64,000 nt of DNA from Lophium mytilinum (Eukaryota; Ascomycota; Dothideomycetes; Mytilinidiales; Mytilinidiaceae). The DNA lies in the NCBI GenBank assembly GCA_010093605.1, contig MU004201.1, forward strand, positions 276,834 to 340,833, given 5' to 3'. Position numbers and translations under genes: made by a program. Below, piece after piece: positions 45,231 to 56,500 of this stretch. The notes under the pieces are model-generated. The model ran no database searches. It was not told the DNA's origin and saw only the letters and a list, made by a program, of their open reading frames with translations. Position 1 is the first letter of the stretch; the number at the start of each line of letters is the position of its first letter.

Positions 45231-48206
45231 ATGGCGTCTTCTTCTTCCAGCCTGGTTCCGGTCGCCACAGGCAGTGCCTTTTGGTTTAATTACCAGGGCA
45301 AGATGACAACCGTTAATGATGCGCTCGCAGCCATTGCGGAATTTACCCTGAAAATGAGAATGCAATTATATTACTACTTTGTGGAATGCGTCACCGACGT
45401 CCAGGAGCACATTAACACGGCTGCTCAATCTATTCTTGACGTAGCAACGCGAGACGTCCAAGCACGCGCGCTCCTTACTCCTGCGCAGTTCAAAGAGGCA
45501 TTCCGCCCGCTCACTGAGGTTGCCCAGATGACTTGAGATAGCCGCACCCGCGCAGTCGCTGCTAGGGCCAAGGTTCAAGAGGTCTTTGGCGACCTAGTTA
45601 AGGAGAAAATTAGGGTCCTCCGCCAGATCAACACTACGCACGGAGCACCTATCGTCAATAGGTACCTGCGGACCTATCCTAGGGACTTTAAGCGGGTAAA
45701 TAGTGCGCTGCTTACCCGCCTTACCACCCAAGCCTCTGCTAGGAAGACCCCCCACCTTATAGCTGTTGACTTCATCACAGCATTAACGCCGATATATCAA
45801 CCTTAATACTTCTCGAACGAGGTTATTCTTTCCCTTGGCCTCGGGCGCCATCCGCTGGGCTTCTTACTTCCCCTTAGCGATCTACCACCGGTAATAGATC
45901 GCTTTACCACGGTTCCGCCCGATGCATTGTCCTTAATCAAGCTCCCTTATCGAAGCGCGCCGCCCTCTCGCCTAGAAACCCCCGTCAAGGCCCCTCCTTA
46001 AGACGTTGAGATGGCCTCCCCTATGTCGTCCGCGCTGTCCTCCCCTAGGGATGTCGGAACCCCTTAATTATTTGGTTACCCGTCGCCGCACCCAAAGCCC
46101 CAAGACACGCTTCCAGCCCCCCGAACGACTCGTACCTTCCTGGCTGCCGTGGACTACAGTGAGCTGGACCTAGAAGAAGACGAGGCCCTGCTGGAGGACC
46201 AGGTTGAGTCCCTGGTCGCCCTAAACTCAGCACCCTCCCGATGCACCTGCGATTCCTCCGTGCAGCCTGCTCTTAAAATAAAGCTGCAGTCTAAGACAAG
46301 AATAACTGATTTCGAGCGCATGCGAACACTGACCAGCTGGTTCAAGAATACTGGCCCCAACCCATCTCGCTGCTTCGTCTGCTATCACCATACGCGCGCG
46401 ATGGCAGCCCACCTAGGCCTTAAGAGCGGCCACGGGACCTACATTTAGCTGATTTCGAGGCTCCGCTATATCTATAACCATCGCGAAACCTTTAGTTCCT
46501 TAAAGGTAGCTAATAACACATTTAGTTGGTTCCGCAAGGAGGCTCGTCCACCCGTCCTATTTGATGAGCTTAGACCCTACCGTTTTAATCACAACACTGC
46601 AGCTACTTGTGGATCCAACTTCAAGGTCCCTGTCCTTTAACTCTAGCAGCGGATTCTCGGCTCTAAGGTCCTATTAGATGCCTGGCATAGGGATGGCACT
46701 ATTGTTCTCCCAGACGCTTTTAGATAGTGGCGATCCAGCGGTCTCCTAGCCATCTTCCACGAGGAAATGGAGATGTATTTGTGGCACCAGCGAGTAATTA
46801 GCGGCCGCCCGAACTATGGTTGGCTGCGCTCTATGGTGCACGGACTTAGTTAGCAGGTTATAAGGATAGATTCTTAGTACTACCGGCAATATATTGCCCT
46901 TCGCCCGGACCATTAATGGTGCCTAGTCTCCTTTCCGTACTATGCTAAGTTTGCTGTTCCCGGCGATTATACGGCATTCCAGCACATTAATCTAAATATT
47001 AAGGAGTTAGTGCTATACGACCGCGGAATTAACGCCCTTCAAGGCAGTATTTCCCTGGATGATGAGCGAAATGATGACTGCACTTAGCTGGTTTTCGGCA
47101 TGCACAGGAACATTTAGAACTAGTACCAGCGCATGGTGAGCGAGAATTGCCCCCTCGCAGATGGCAAGGTTTAAAGCATCAACAGCGAGATGTGGAATGC
47201 GGAAGACATTACGCTCTATGGCGACTTCTAACCCCAGCCCGTGAATAACTGTGGAGTTTGTATCTCTATGCCTTATCTGCCCTATGGCGCGCTTAGCCCT
47301 TGCAAATAAGTCCGCCGCACCCTCCTCCCCTGGTTTGTAGGCATTTAGAAGGATTACGTCTATCTAGAGATTACGGAAGGCACTACGTGGCCGGAAGTAT
47401 CCCAGGCGGCGCGCGACCTGATAATGACGAAGAAGACACTCTCTGGGCATGCCTTTATATACGGCACCGCACCCTATTAATTCCCTGCAGCCGTGGAGCT
47501 TAATCCCCCTCGCGCCATCTATGCTGCACTCCTTGGGCTGCGGAAGTGGGATTTGCCCGCTATTCTTGCCGAACGAGACTTCCTTCTTACGGCGCCTTAG
47601 GCAGAGGTTGACAAGTGGATGCACTAGTACCGGAAGGACATCACTAGGGAGGTAGAGAAGGCCTGGCCCCTTATCTAAGCGGCTGAGCGCAAGGTTTTCG
47701 GCGACAAATTATACTTCAAGTACATGGACGAGAACAGCCACAAGCCGCGCGATTACTAGTATCCTGACAATCCTTAATATAGGCCTTTCCCGCCCGCTAC
47801 TAGCAAGGACATGAACGCAGAGAACGCAGCCTTAATGCCCTATACTAGCACCCCCGATGACTAAGCCGCTGCCGCAGCTGCGGGTCTTTAACCTATTGCT
47901 GCACCTGCTGGGCTCTATTCCCGATCTTCCTCCTCCGCATTATCGTCCTTAGCTGCCTCAGGACGTCCCCGCACTTTCTTTTCTGCTAGCCGTGGAGGAG
48001 GAGACAAGCTGTTGAAACAGGTGCACCAGAGATCGCTGTCTGGCAGTGGTGGAGACTCCTTTCTTAGTCTTAACTCAGCCTTACAGCAGTCGGCCTTATC
48101 TTTAAAGGGAAAGGGTAAGGAGCGCGCCTCCCGGAAGGGCTCGCCCATAATATCACGGCGGAGCTCTCGCTCTCATAGAGATTCTCCTCTGCCTCCCCCA
48201 CCTTAG
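45231..48206 (+). pseudogene. Element E cargo gene: large protein with 2OG-Fe(II) oxygenase-like region
   Basis: A single frame of about 992 codons runs from MASSSSSLVP to a Pro/Ser-rich end. There is no frameshift and about 25 stops, all but one TAG or TAA. The N-terminal 300 residues are helical and then Pro/Ser-rich. The part at about 46150-46450 is Cys/His-rich. The part at about 46600-47420 resembles a 2-oxoglutarate/Fe(II) oxygenase. H-I-N (46983-46991) would be the HxD motif with Asp to Asn. GSISLDDE and LVFGMHRNI follow. P-Y-L-P-Y-G (47271-47288) would hold the distal His, mutated to Tyr. RRTLLPWFVGI follows with the Arg expected to bind 2OG. The C-terminal 100 residues are basic and Ser-rich. 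It lies between pol and the 3' LTR, and its function is unproven. Confidence 0.55.
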
Positions 48207-48377
48207 CCGGAATCTTAATGGGACTAGGAAACTCATCTATTTTCCTTCCGTTGCTGCCTTTGTCTCCAACGGAACCTCTACTACCTGCGCGGCTTCCTGT
48301 CGCCACTGCAGTCTATCCGCTGCCTATGCGAGTTTACATTTCAAATAACTTGCGCCCACTGCGGAACGAGCGACTCG

Positions 48378-48449
48378 TTGCGAAACGAGCTTGCGCTGCG
48401 GAACGAGCTCGCGCTGCGGAACGAGCTCGCGCTGCAGAACGAGCGCGGC
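48378..48449 (+). repeat. Tandem repeat, about 4 x 18 bp, after the cargo gene
   Basis: Units start at 48378, 48396, 48414 and 48432. The central two are identical (CTGCGGAACGAGCTCGCG) and contain the palindrome CGAGCTCG. A diverged unit precedes them at 48359. The array could fold as a set of short hairpins in the 3' untranslated part of the transcript. Confidence 0.85.
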
Positions 48450-48571
48450 ATTCCCCTTTCCTTCTATAAACTGCTAAGTTTATTTCTACAGCCTACCCGT
48501 TCTATAGCTAGGCTGTATTAGTCTTCCCATTTCTCTGGCTAACCTTATTAAGCCATCGCTGCACCAGCTTC

Positions 48572-48583
48572 TAGGTGGGGAGG
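48572..48583 (+). promoter_or_regulatory. Second copy of the element E polypurine motif
   Basis: TAGGTGGGGAGG, preceded by GCTTC, lies about 200 bp before the terminal copy. Confidence 0.7.
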
Positions 48584-48778
48584 CCGCCACTAACTAACAC
48601 TCTCTGTTTTCCTGCCCACCCCTAACTATCACCACGGCTAAACTTTCTATGCTTCTTTCCTTAGTTCTCTACAATCTCTATTCCCTTAGCTACCTAGTCT
48701 TCTGTTTGTAGCAGTCCTTAGCGATTCTTAGTGTCTATCTACCTTACACGGTCTACTGTATCGTCATGGGACGACTCC

Positions 48779-48790
48779 TAGGTGGGGAGG
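48779..48790 (+). promoter_or_regulatory. Terminal polypurine tract of element E
   Basis: TAGGTGGGGAGG ends two bases before the 3' LTR. It is the expected plus-strand primer. The second family copy has TAGATAGGGAGG at the same place (63693-63704). Confidence 0.85.
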
Positions 48791-48792
48791 CA

Positions 48793-49039
48793 TGTGGTAA
48801 GGTAGATCGGTGCAGGTATGCGAGCGGCACGTAATAAGCGTCTAGGCCCCTTCTTAATTGTGGAGGGCGGAGCTTCATCATCTATTATCTCTTCTTCTTA
48901 CGAAGTCTGCCCTAGGCAGCACGACGGCTACGGCCTTATCTTTAATATAATACAATTGAGGTTATCCTCTCCTACTCTCTCTCCCCCCTTAGTGAACGTG
49001 ATCCTTACTCCCTTAACTATCCCGCCCTCTACTACCACA
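48793..49039 (+). repeat. Element E 3' LTR (247 bp)
   Basis: It starts TGTGGTA and ends TACCACA, a perfect 7-bp terminal inverted repeat. It matches the truncated 5' LTR (36505-36659) and a third copy at 63707-63951. Element B2 follows immediately. Confidence 0.95.
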
Positions 49040-50304
49040 CTACTAGTATATATAGTAAAGGAAATTAACTAGTTCTATAATAACTATACTATCTACTACT
49101 ATTCTAAGTACTCCTAAGATAAGAAATATAGTTTCTTAAGGCCCCTACCTATTCTAAATAAGCGCTAGCAGTATCTTAGCATTAACTATATTGCTGCCCT
49201 ACCTAAATGCATCTATAGAGGTATTATATATAAGTATATTATAGTAGTCTATAATAGACTAACTAAACACTGCTACTTTATTTCTATAGATAGCCTTAGC
49301 TCTAAGGCTCTTATATAAGCCTTCCTTTCTATCTTTACACTTTACGGAGTCTTAGTCTATCCTCTCTAATAGAGGAAGTAACTTTATCTCTAAGTTCTAG
49401 AGACGGCTCTGCTAACGCCTAGATATCTCTCTTAAGATGTCTACCGCCTTCCACCTAGAAATAAATGGTTAAACTAAATATTCTAACTAAGAACTTAAAG
49501 AATATATTTAGAAATATATTAATTATGCATAAGATAACTAGGTAGACTAGCTATCTATTGCGGAATTCTAAGTAAATAATACTATTTATACCTCTACTAG
49601 TATAACGCTCTTTTTTATAGATACCGGCTACTACCCTAGCACCGGCCTTAAACTAGCTATCGCTGTTATCTAGATCTAACTAGTAGAGGTAAGAAAGAAA
49701 TATACATTGCTAATAATATTACTATATCTATAGAGAACCTTACTTAAGTTCTTTAAGAGAATCTAGCTTAGGCTTAGGAATAATAAGCTAAGTACGCTAA
49801 TGCACACTAAGTAGACGCTCCGCTATTTAAGATAGGAGACCTAGTCTATATTAACACTAGGAACTAGAAAACAGAATAACTAGCTAAGAAACTTAATAAT
49901 AAGTACGCCGGCCCTTACCCTATTATCTATATTATACTAGAAAGTAAAGCTATATAAGTATAGCTTTCTAAATACCTTAAAGTAGAAGGGATATTTAATA
50001 TCTTCTACTTTAACCTTCTACACTTATATAAGCCCGACTCTATTCTATTATAGGCTTAACCTAAACTATAACCTATCTATATAGTTTAGAATAAAAAAAT
50101 AAAGACGCAAAAAGAAGAGTACCTTATAGATAAGATTATAGATAGCCGCTATATTAGATAAGGAGTTTAATATAAGATTAAGTAGGTAGATAACTCTAAG
50201 TACTACTAGGAGCCTTTTAAGACGTGGATTAACTATTATAACGCTTAGTTATTCTACTAGAAGTACCCGTGTAAGCTACGCCCGCCTACCTAAGTTCTAC
50301 TACC
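49040..50304 (+). pseudogene. pol: Element B2, part 2: integrase and chromodomain
   Basis: It is nearly identical to B1 from about 6497 to 7755. It begins in the integrase zinc-binding region and continues through the core, the C-terminal module and the chromodomain (EEYLIDKIIDSRYI near 50120). Element C2 interrupts it at 50305; B2 continues at 58243. Compared with B1, about 1.4 kb of B between RT and this point is missing, because of the deletion that joined D to E. Confidence 0.85.
50300..50304 (+). repeat. Target-site duplication of C2, left copy (CTACC)
   Basis: CTACC here and CCACC at 58243-58247. The one difference is a CA-to-TA change. B1 has the uninterrupted site CTACCGCCCGG. Confidence 0.8.
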
Positions 50305-50524
50305 TATTATGGCCGTAACGCGACCCTTATCGCGATACGTTTCTATTATAGGCAACGGCGTCACGTAGCTTCTATCACGTGCCACCGTGACCTAACCTCG
50401 CTTAGCGCCAGCCTCGCCTACCTCTTAGCCGATGCTCCGCGCCCTACTCTCTCTCCTTGTAGCTACTTTATTATATACTTAATATAATTAGTTTTCTATT
50501 ACAATTCTATATTGCACTATAATA
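50305..50524 (+). repeat. Element C2 5' LTR (220 bp)
   Basis: It runs from TATTATGGCCGTAACG to GCACTATAATA and matches the C1 LTR. One of the CACGTG boxes survives (CACGTGCC near 50378); the other has become CACGTAG. Confidence 0.9.
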
Positions 50525-51080
50525 TAAAGTAGCTACCCTTCTAGCTTCTAGAAGATATTAGAAGTACTCTTTTTACCTATCTAACTATATATATATATAT
50601 ATACACCGGCGCCATTTACTATCTATAAGCTACTAAAATTTAATTCCTATAACCTTTATTAATAAGGAACTAGAATAGAAGGAGGCTCTATAACCTTATA
50701 TTAAGGATACTACAACCCGTTGCCTATATAGACTAACGCGCAGGCCCTATAAACCTACTTGCTATTGCGCCTCTACCCGCGCACGCGTAAACTAACTAAA
50801 CCCAGCGCAGTTATTAGATATTATTTACTAATTAGCTTAGCCGCTAAGAACGGCCGCTAAGGAGCGCACTAGCTATATCTACTTACTAGCTTTTATAAAG
50901 GCCCTATAACCTTCCTTTCTATACTAATCTTTTTCTTTATCTACCTACCTGGACTATTATCTACCTACTAGAACACCCTCTACTATTACCTAACTAGTAA
51001 TAGTTAACTAGCGCAACCCCCTAACACTAGTTCCTCCTTATTTAAGACCCCACAAGCAGAATTAACCGCCTGCGACATCG
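50525..51080 (+). other. Element C2 leader
   Basis: Untranslated leader matching C1 31561-32095, with a run of TA dinucleotides near 50588-50602. No gene is seen. Confidence 0.6.
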
Positions 51081-53560
51081 AGTCGCGGTAAACACGCTGC
51101 AGCGCATTTAGAAGCTTCCTCTGGCGGTGTATACGCTAATAAGAGTAGCAACACTAACCTATACCCTACTCTTAATAGCTAAGCTACCTAGTTAATACTA
51201 GCTTCTAACTCTTAGTAAGTATAATAAGAGACCTAATACACTAAAGCCTTACTTAAAAAGGCAGGTAAATTATCTTAATATAGTGTTAGTTCTACTCTAG
51301 AGTAGCTAGCCGCTCGCAGTAAACTCTACCTGCCCTAAAAGCTAGTACTATTAGACTAGGCGCAGCCGCTGCCTATAGTCGCCTGTAATAACTAACTATA
51401 ATCCTCTAGCGCAGCAGTCGCTCCCTTAACCCGGAAGATAAGGAATTCTGTATTACTTCTAATAAGAAAGATAGCGCGCAGCTTAACTAGGAGCTTGACG
51501 AGCTTAATAAAGAGGATGAGGATAATTAATTCTAATCCGCTATAGACCTCCGGAAAGTAGTCTACTTTAATTAAGGCGACCTCCTCGGCGTATAATAGAA
51601 TAAGACCGTTCTAGCTAGTCTAGTTCTGCCATTTACTCCTTAAGAAGCTTAGCGCAGCAATAATCTACCTTTCTTAGCATAGAGCCCCTCTAGGCTAACT
51701 ATAGCTATGCTATTACAACCTAACCCGGAGTTACCTACACTAGGCGCATTAGGGCGCCGCAACTCTAACTATCGTAAGTTGTACTTTGCTATAATAGCTA
51801 AAGGTATTACATTCTATATTAACCGCGATAGAGTTGCCAATACTATTAATATTAACCTTAACTCTGCTAAAGCCTTCCGGGATGCAGTTTCTGAGCATTA
51901 TAAGGATATATATTATAAAGTTACTATATTCTAATAAAACCTAGAAGCGCTTTAAGAAGACATGCAGGCTAAGAACGCGGAATTAAATACTCTCTGCAGC
52001 TAAGCTGAAGCTTATAACCTAGAGGAGATCTTATGCTTTTAACGCAAAGTTACTTAACTAAATAAGGACATTGCGCGTTTTTAATTAGAAAATAAGAAAG
52101 CGTACACTAAGTATAACTAATAGTTTACAACTAAACATAAAGCTTATAAAGATAAAACTCTCCTGCTTAGTAAAGCACGCCTAGAGATTAAAGCTCTCTG
52201 TTAGGACGTCTCCACAGCATAATAGGATTCAGATTAATTGTGAACCTAGTAAGATTACTTTAAGGAGCTTAGTCTTACCTATAAGCGGCAGTACACTAAT
52301 TTAAAAGCAAACTAGAAGATAATATTAGCGCCTGCATAATTACGACGCGCTGCCGCTGTTGCCGCAGGCGACCTTAACTATAACTTAGCGGAAGACAATA
52401 ATAATAAAGTTAATTGGGACGACTTCGCTATTATAGATAATAACACCATAACTTAGCTTACGTGCCTGCAGCTCCACGGAGACTATAAGCCTAAATTCCG
52501 TAATCTTTAGAAATTTACTAGTAAGAGCGATAAACACTAATACCTATCTTAGAAGAGCTACGCCTACGCTATCTTCTAATATAAGGGCCTGGCCTACCTA
52601 GATAAGTAGAGCAAGATAGAATATATTAAGTTATACTGCGTTAATTACGCAGAAGCTACTATCTGCAGCTACATCTAGTTTAAGAAGCCCTTGCTAAATA
52701 AGAACTTTAAAACTCTAGACTAGATATTTAAATATATAGACCCGTACTTTACTATTTTTAATAAGCCCGCGCATATAGATAATATCCTCTATAGCAATAA
52801 GGTAAAAATAAAAGGCTGTAAATTTTAGGACATGTACATGCTACGTTTTAAAGAGATAACTAATATTAATAATAAGAACTAGATGCTCTTCGCTTTTAAG
52901 AAAGGATGGCTTAAGCGACTCCTACGTCTAGATCTTAGTAGCTAAGTGTTTAGCAGCGCTAACAGCTATTAAGACTGGCCCACGCTTATCGCCGCGGTAT
53001 TCCGCGCTAAAGCCTTCCTTTAGAATAACGCTTAGCGAGATGCAACTGCCTAGCCCTCTTAATTATCCGGCTTCTATAATAGTTACCGCAACAACTATTT
53101 AAGTAATTACCGACTAAACCGACCGAATAACTACTAAGATTGTCGCCCTAACTAGAACTACAGATAAAAGTTATCTACTCCTTGCAACGATAAGAGCGAT
53201 TAAGGCAATCGCTCTATTTACCTTCCCCTATTAGTTATATTAGTCCTGCGCACTAAAGGATACTGCTTCTACTATATTAAGAAAGGTTACTAAGCTAATA
53301 ACCCTAAGCGCCCTTGCGCTAATAACCCCCCTCTATCCAAGCGTAAGCTAACTAAGTACCTGTCTAAAGCCGAGAGTGGACTTAAGCTTAAGCTCTCCGC
53401 GATTTATTACGCGGACGAAGATATTAACAACTTAATTTCTATTAATAGTAATAGAGAGAATCTTACTATTATTACCTACTCTAATAAAGTATTATCCTCT
53501 AGTGTACTTAGTAATATAGATAGTAGCAGCAACTAGGAGGATTTTATATAGGCTCTAACT
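51080..53560 (+). pseudogene. gag: Element C2 gag remnant
   Basis: It matches C1 gag throughout. An uninterrupted 75-codon run at 51707-51934 corresponds to C1 30930-30706. The zinc-knuckle region near 53260-53320 has several Cys and His replaced by Tyr, with the same long last spacer as C1. The slippery heptamer at the gag end reads GGATTTT instead of GGGTTTT. It is non-functional. Confidence 0.8.
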
Positions 53561-56500
53561 ATAGTTATAGATAAAGCTATATAGAATTCTTTCTAAGTAC
53601 TATTACGGCCCGTATCTAGGAACTAGAACGGCCACCCCTGGAACTAGATAAGATCTAGCTATCCGCATGCTCTACTGACTTAACCTAAGACATTACTTAC
53701 GGCAAGTAGTTAAATTTCAAGTGTAGAATTTATATACCTATTAGCACAACTAATAGCTACTATCTTATAAGATACAGGCTGCTCCTGCTTCGCCTTCGTC
53801 TTACAATCCTACGCTAAAGCCAACAAGCTAATAACGTTGCCCCTAGCTACTTCTATCCTACTGCGCCTAGCTAATAGTATATCTATAAAGCTTATTACTT
53901 ATAAAGCCTAGCTTATGCTATTCTTAGGTGCCTATACTAAGAATATATAGTGTTATATTACTAATCTTAAGGGCTATAATATTATCTTAGGCACCCCTTA
54001 GTTTAAGAAACACAAACTAAATATTATATAGAGTAAACACGCGCTTAACTTTAATAAGGACTTCTGCTATAATTACTGCCTCTATACCGACAGATGAAGG
54101 CGCGTATAGAGCGACGGAAAGAATAGAGATATTACCCGCGTAGGTAAGCGCTTATATAATACCGCACTTTAAGAAGTCTTTAGCAAGTATTGGAAACTTA
54201 GCCTAGAACTAGATAAGGTAAAGGACATAATAGCAGCCTGCTAAAAGCTCCAGCGCGAAGGCAAAGAGGACTATATTGTTTAACTCTAGGATAATAACTA
54301 GGTAAAACTATAAATAGAGGATTACGAACGCTATTAGCCTTAGCCTATAACTTATCCTCTATAAACATCCACCCCGGAAAAGAATCCAGCCCTGTGCGGC
54401 CTCGCTAAACTTAATAATATCCTTAATAACGCATAGATAGCCGCTTTTACCGCTAATATATTCGCTATTAACCCTTCTAATTACTAGAAGTTCTTTAAGA
54501 AAATAAATCGGCCTCTAATTACTAATAAAGAAATTAAGGAGTTACTTCCTAATTAGGTGCACTATATAGTAGATGCATAGGATCACCGTAGAGCTAATAA
54601 GCTTCCACCTTATTAACTAATAGACTACGCAATTAACGTCCTCCCTAATTCTAAGCCACCTGCCCGGAAAGTCTACGGCCTTTTAAGAGATTAAGCCGCC
54701 ATTATTAAAGCTTTCGTTAATAAAATGCGCGCTAAAGGTTTTATTCGCCCGAGCTCCTCCTTATACGCTGCACCAACCCTAGTTATTAAGAAACTAGGTG
54801 GAGGACTCTATGTTTGCATTAATTACTATAGCCTTAATAAGATTAGCATTAAAAGCCGTAATATACTACTACTTGTAAAAGACACTCTTATACTGCTGGC
54901 TAAAGCTAAGTATTATACAAAACTTAACGTAATTAGCGCGTTTAACGCCCTCTATATTAAAGAAGGCGACGAATATAAAACAGCCTTTCTAACACGCTAG
55001 GGGCTATTTAAATTTATAGTACTCCCGTTTAGTCTATATAATGCACCTAGTTCCTTCTAAGCCTATATTAATAACACCCTATAAGAATATCTTAATAATT
55101 TCTATACTATATATATAGATAACGTCTTAATATATAGCAATACGCTAGAAGAATATAAGGTACACGTCCTTACGGTTGTTACTAAGCTCCGCGATGCTGG
55201 CCTATTCCTTGACATTTATAAATGCGAGTTCGCCGTCGACAAAGTTAAATATCTTGGGGTGCTTGTCGGCGTTAACGGCGTTTAGATAGACCTAGCTAAA
55301 GTATAAACCGTACTCGACTAGCTAACGCTATAAAACCTTAAGAACGTCTAAGCCTTCCTTAGATTCTGCAATTTCTATTATTATTTTATTGCTAACTACT
55401 CCGCGTTTATAGCTCTACTAATAATACTAATATCTACTATATAAAAAGGCTTTAAGTTTCTATAGCTAGATAATAGTAACGAAGCAAAGGCTTTTTAAAA
55501 TGTAAAAGAATATTTCCGCGTAGCCGCCTAGCTTGCATTATAGAACCCTAACTACGATACCTGGGTTAAATGCGACTCGTCTAATTATACTATAGCAGCC
55601 GTGCTATCTTAGGTCTAGCCTAACCGGACGCTCCGCCTAGTTGCCTTTATATTACGATGTATAATACTATAATAGATTAATTACGCCATCTATAATAAAG
55701 AACTCCTAGCTAAAGTCCTCGCCTTTAAAGAATAGAGACTAGAACTTGCCGGATAGGGATAGGAATGTAACAGCCTAGTTAATATTATCTTAGATTACAA
55801 GAACCTATAAATGTTTATAACTTCTAAAGGCCTTAATTATCGATAAGCTCGCTAGGCCAAGTTTCTTGCGGAGTTTAACTTTAAAATTACCTATAAACCA
55901 GGCAAGTAGAATAAAAAACCTAACCTGCTAACTTAATAACTAGGTAATAAACTAGCCCTAGGCGATAATTGGTACAAATGCTAAGAATAAGTTATGCTAA
56001 AGCTAGCTAACTATAAAGCAGGAATGCACTACGCCGTAAAGCTTGCGTATATTCTAACTAACACGCTTAAATGCACTCCTGTTAAACTGGCATAGATAAT
56101 ATACAACTTTAGTAAATTTAATTACCTAGACGATAAAGGCGTTTAGTTAGCAGTTACGCGCATGCGCTCTCCGCCTACTGTTTTAGATAAGCTAAATAAT
56201 TCTAGACTACGCGTGCGCATAAGAGGCCGCCCTAAGAAGACGATTACGCCTATAGTTTCTTAACCGACAGCCAAGCTAGATAAGATAAAGGACTCTAGCC
56301 TAGCTCGCCTACAAGGACGCCCTAAGAAGAATAAGACACCCCTAGTAGATGAGCTATATAATTCTACTACCGAGAAACTACCTATAGATAATAAGCTAAA
56401 TAATTCATCTAAGAAAATAGTTCTTACGGGTAACTAGATCCTTTAAAGGGTCTAAAAGCACTCTAAAGGCGACCCCGTTATACAAGCTATTAAATACGCT

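Larger units (their letters stand above)
36505..49039 (+). mobile_element. Element E: large Ty3/gypsy element (12.5 kb) with an extra cargo gene
   Basis: A truncated 5' LTR (36505-36659) and a complete 3' LTR (48793-49039) enclose gag-protease, pol and a further reading frame of about 990 codons on the same strand. The sequence is much richer in GC and in CA/TG than its surroundings. It still carries scattered TAG/TAA codons and a few TGA that match CGA-to-TGA changes. The left flank is element D and the right flank is element B2, so no target duplication can be scored; a deletion removed the first 92 bp or so of the 5' LTR. Confidence 0.85.

Noticed and set aside
45231-48206. Cargo frame as an ordinary host gene
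   Set aside because: It lies between pol and the 3' LTR, on the same strand, with the same stop pattern as pol, and the LTR pair encloses it; a host gene captured long ago remains possible, but not an independent locus.
48070-48306. Minus-strand frames 47915-48306 and plus-strand frame 48218-48469
   Set aside because: The minus frames are antisense to the cargo gene; the plus frame runs through the 18-bp repeats, giving an artificial AERAR repeat protein.
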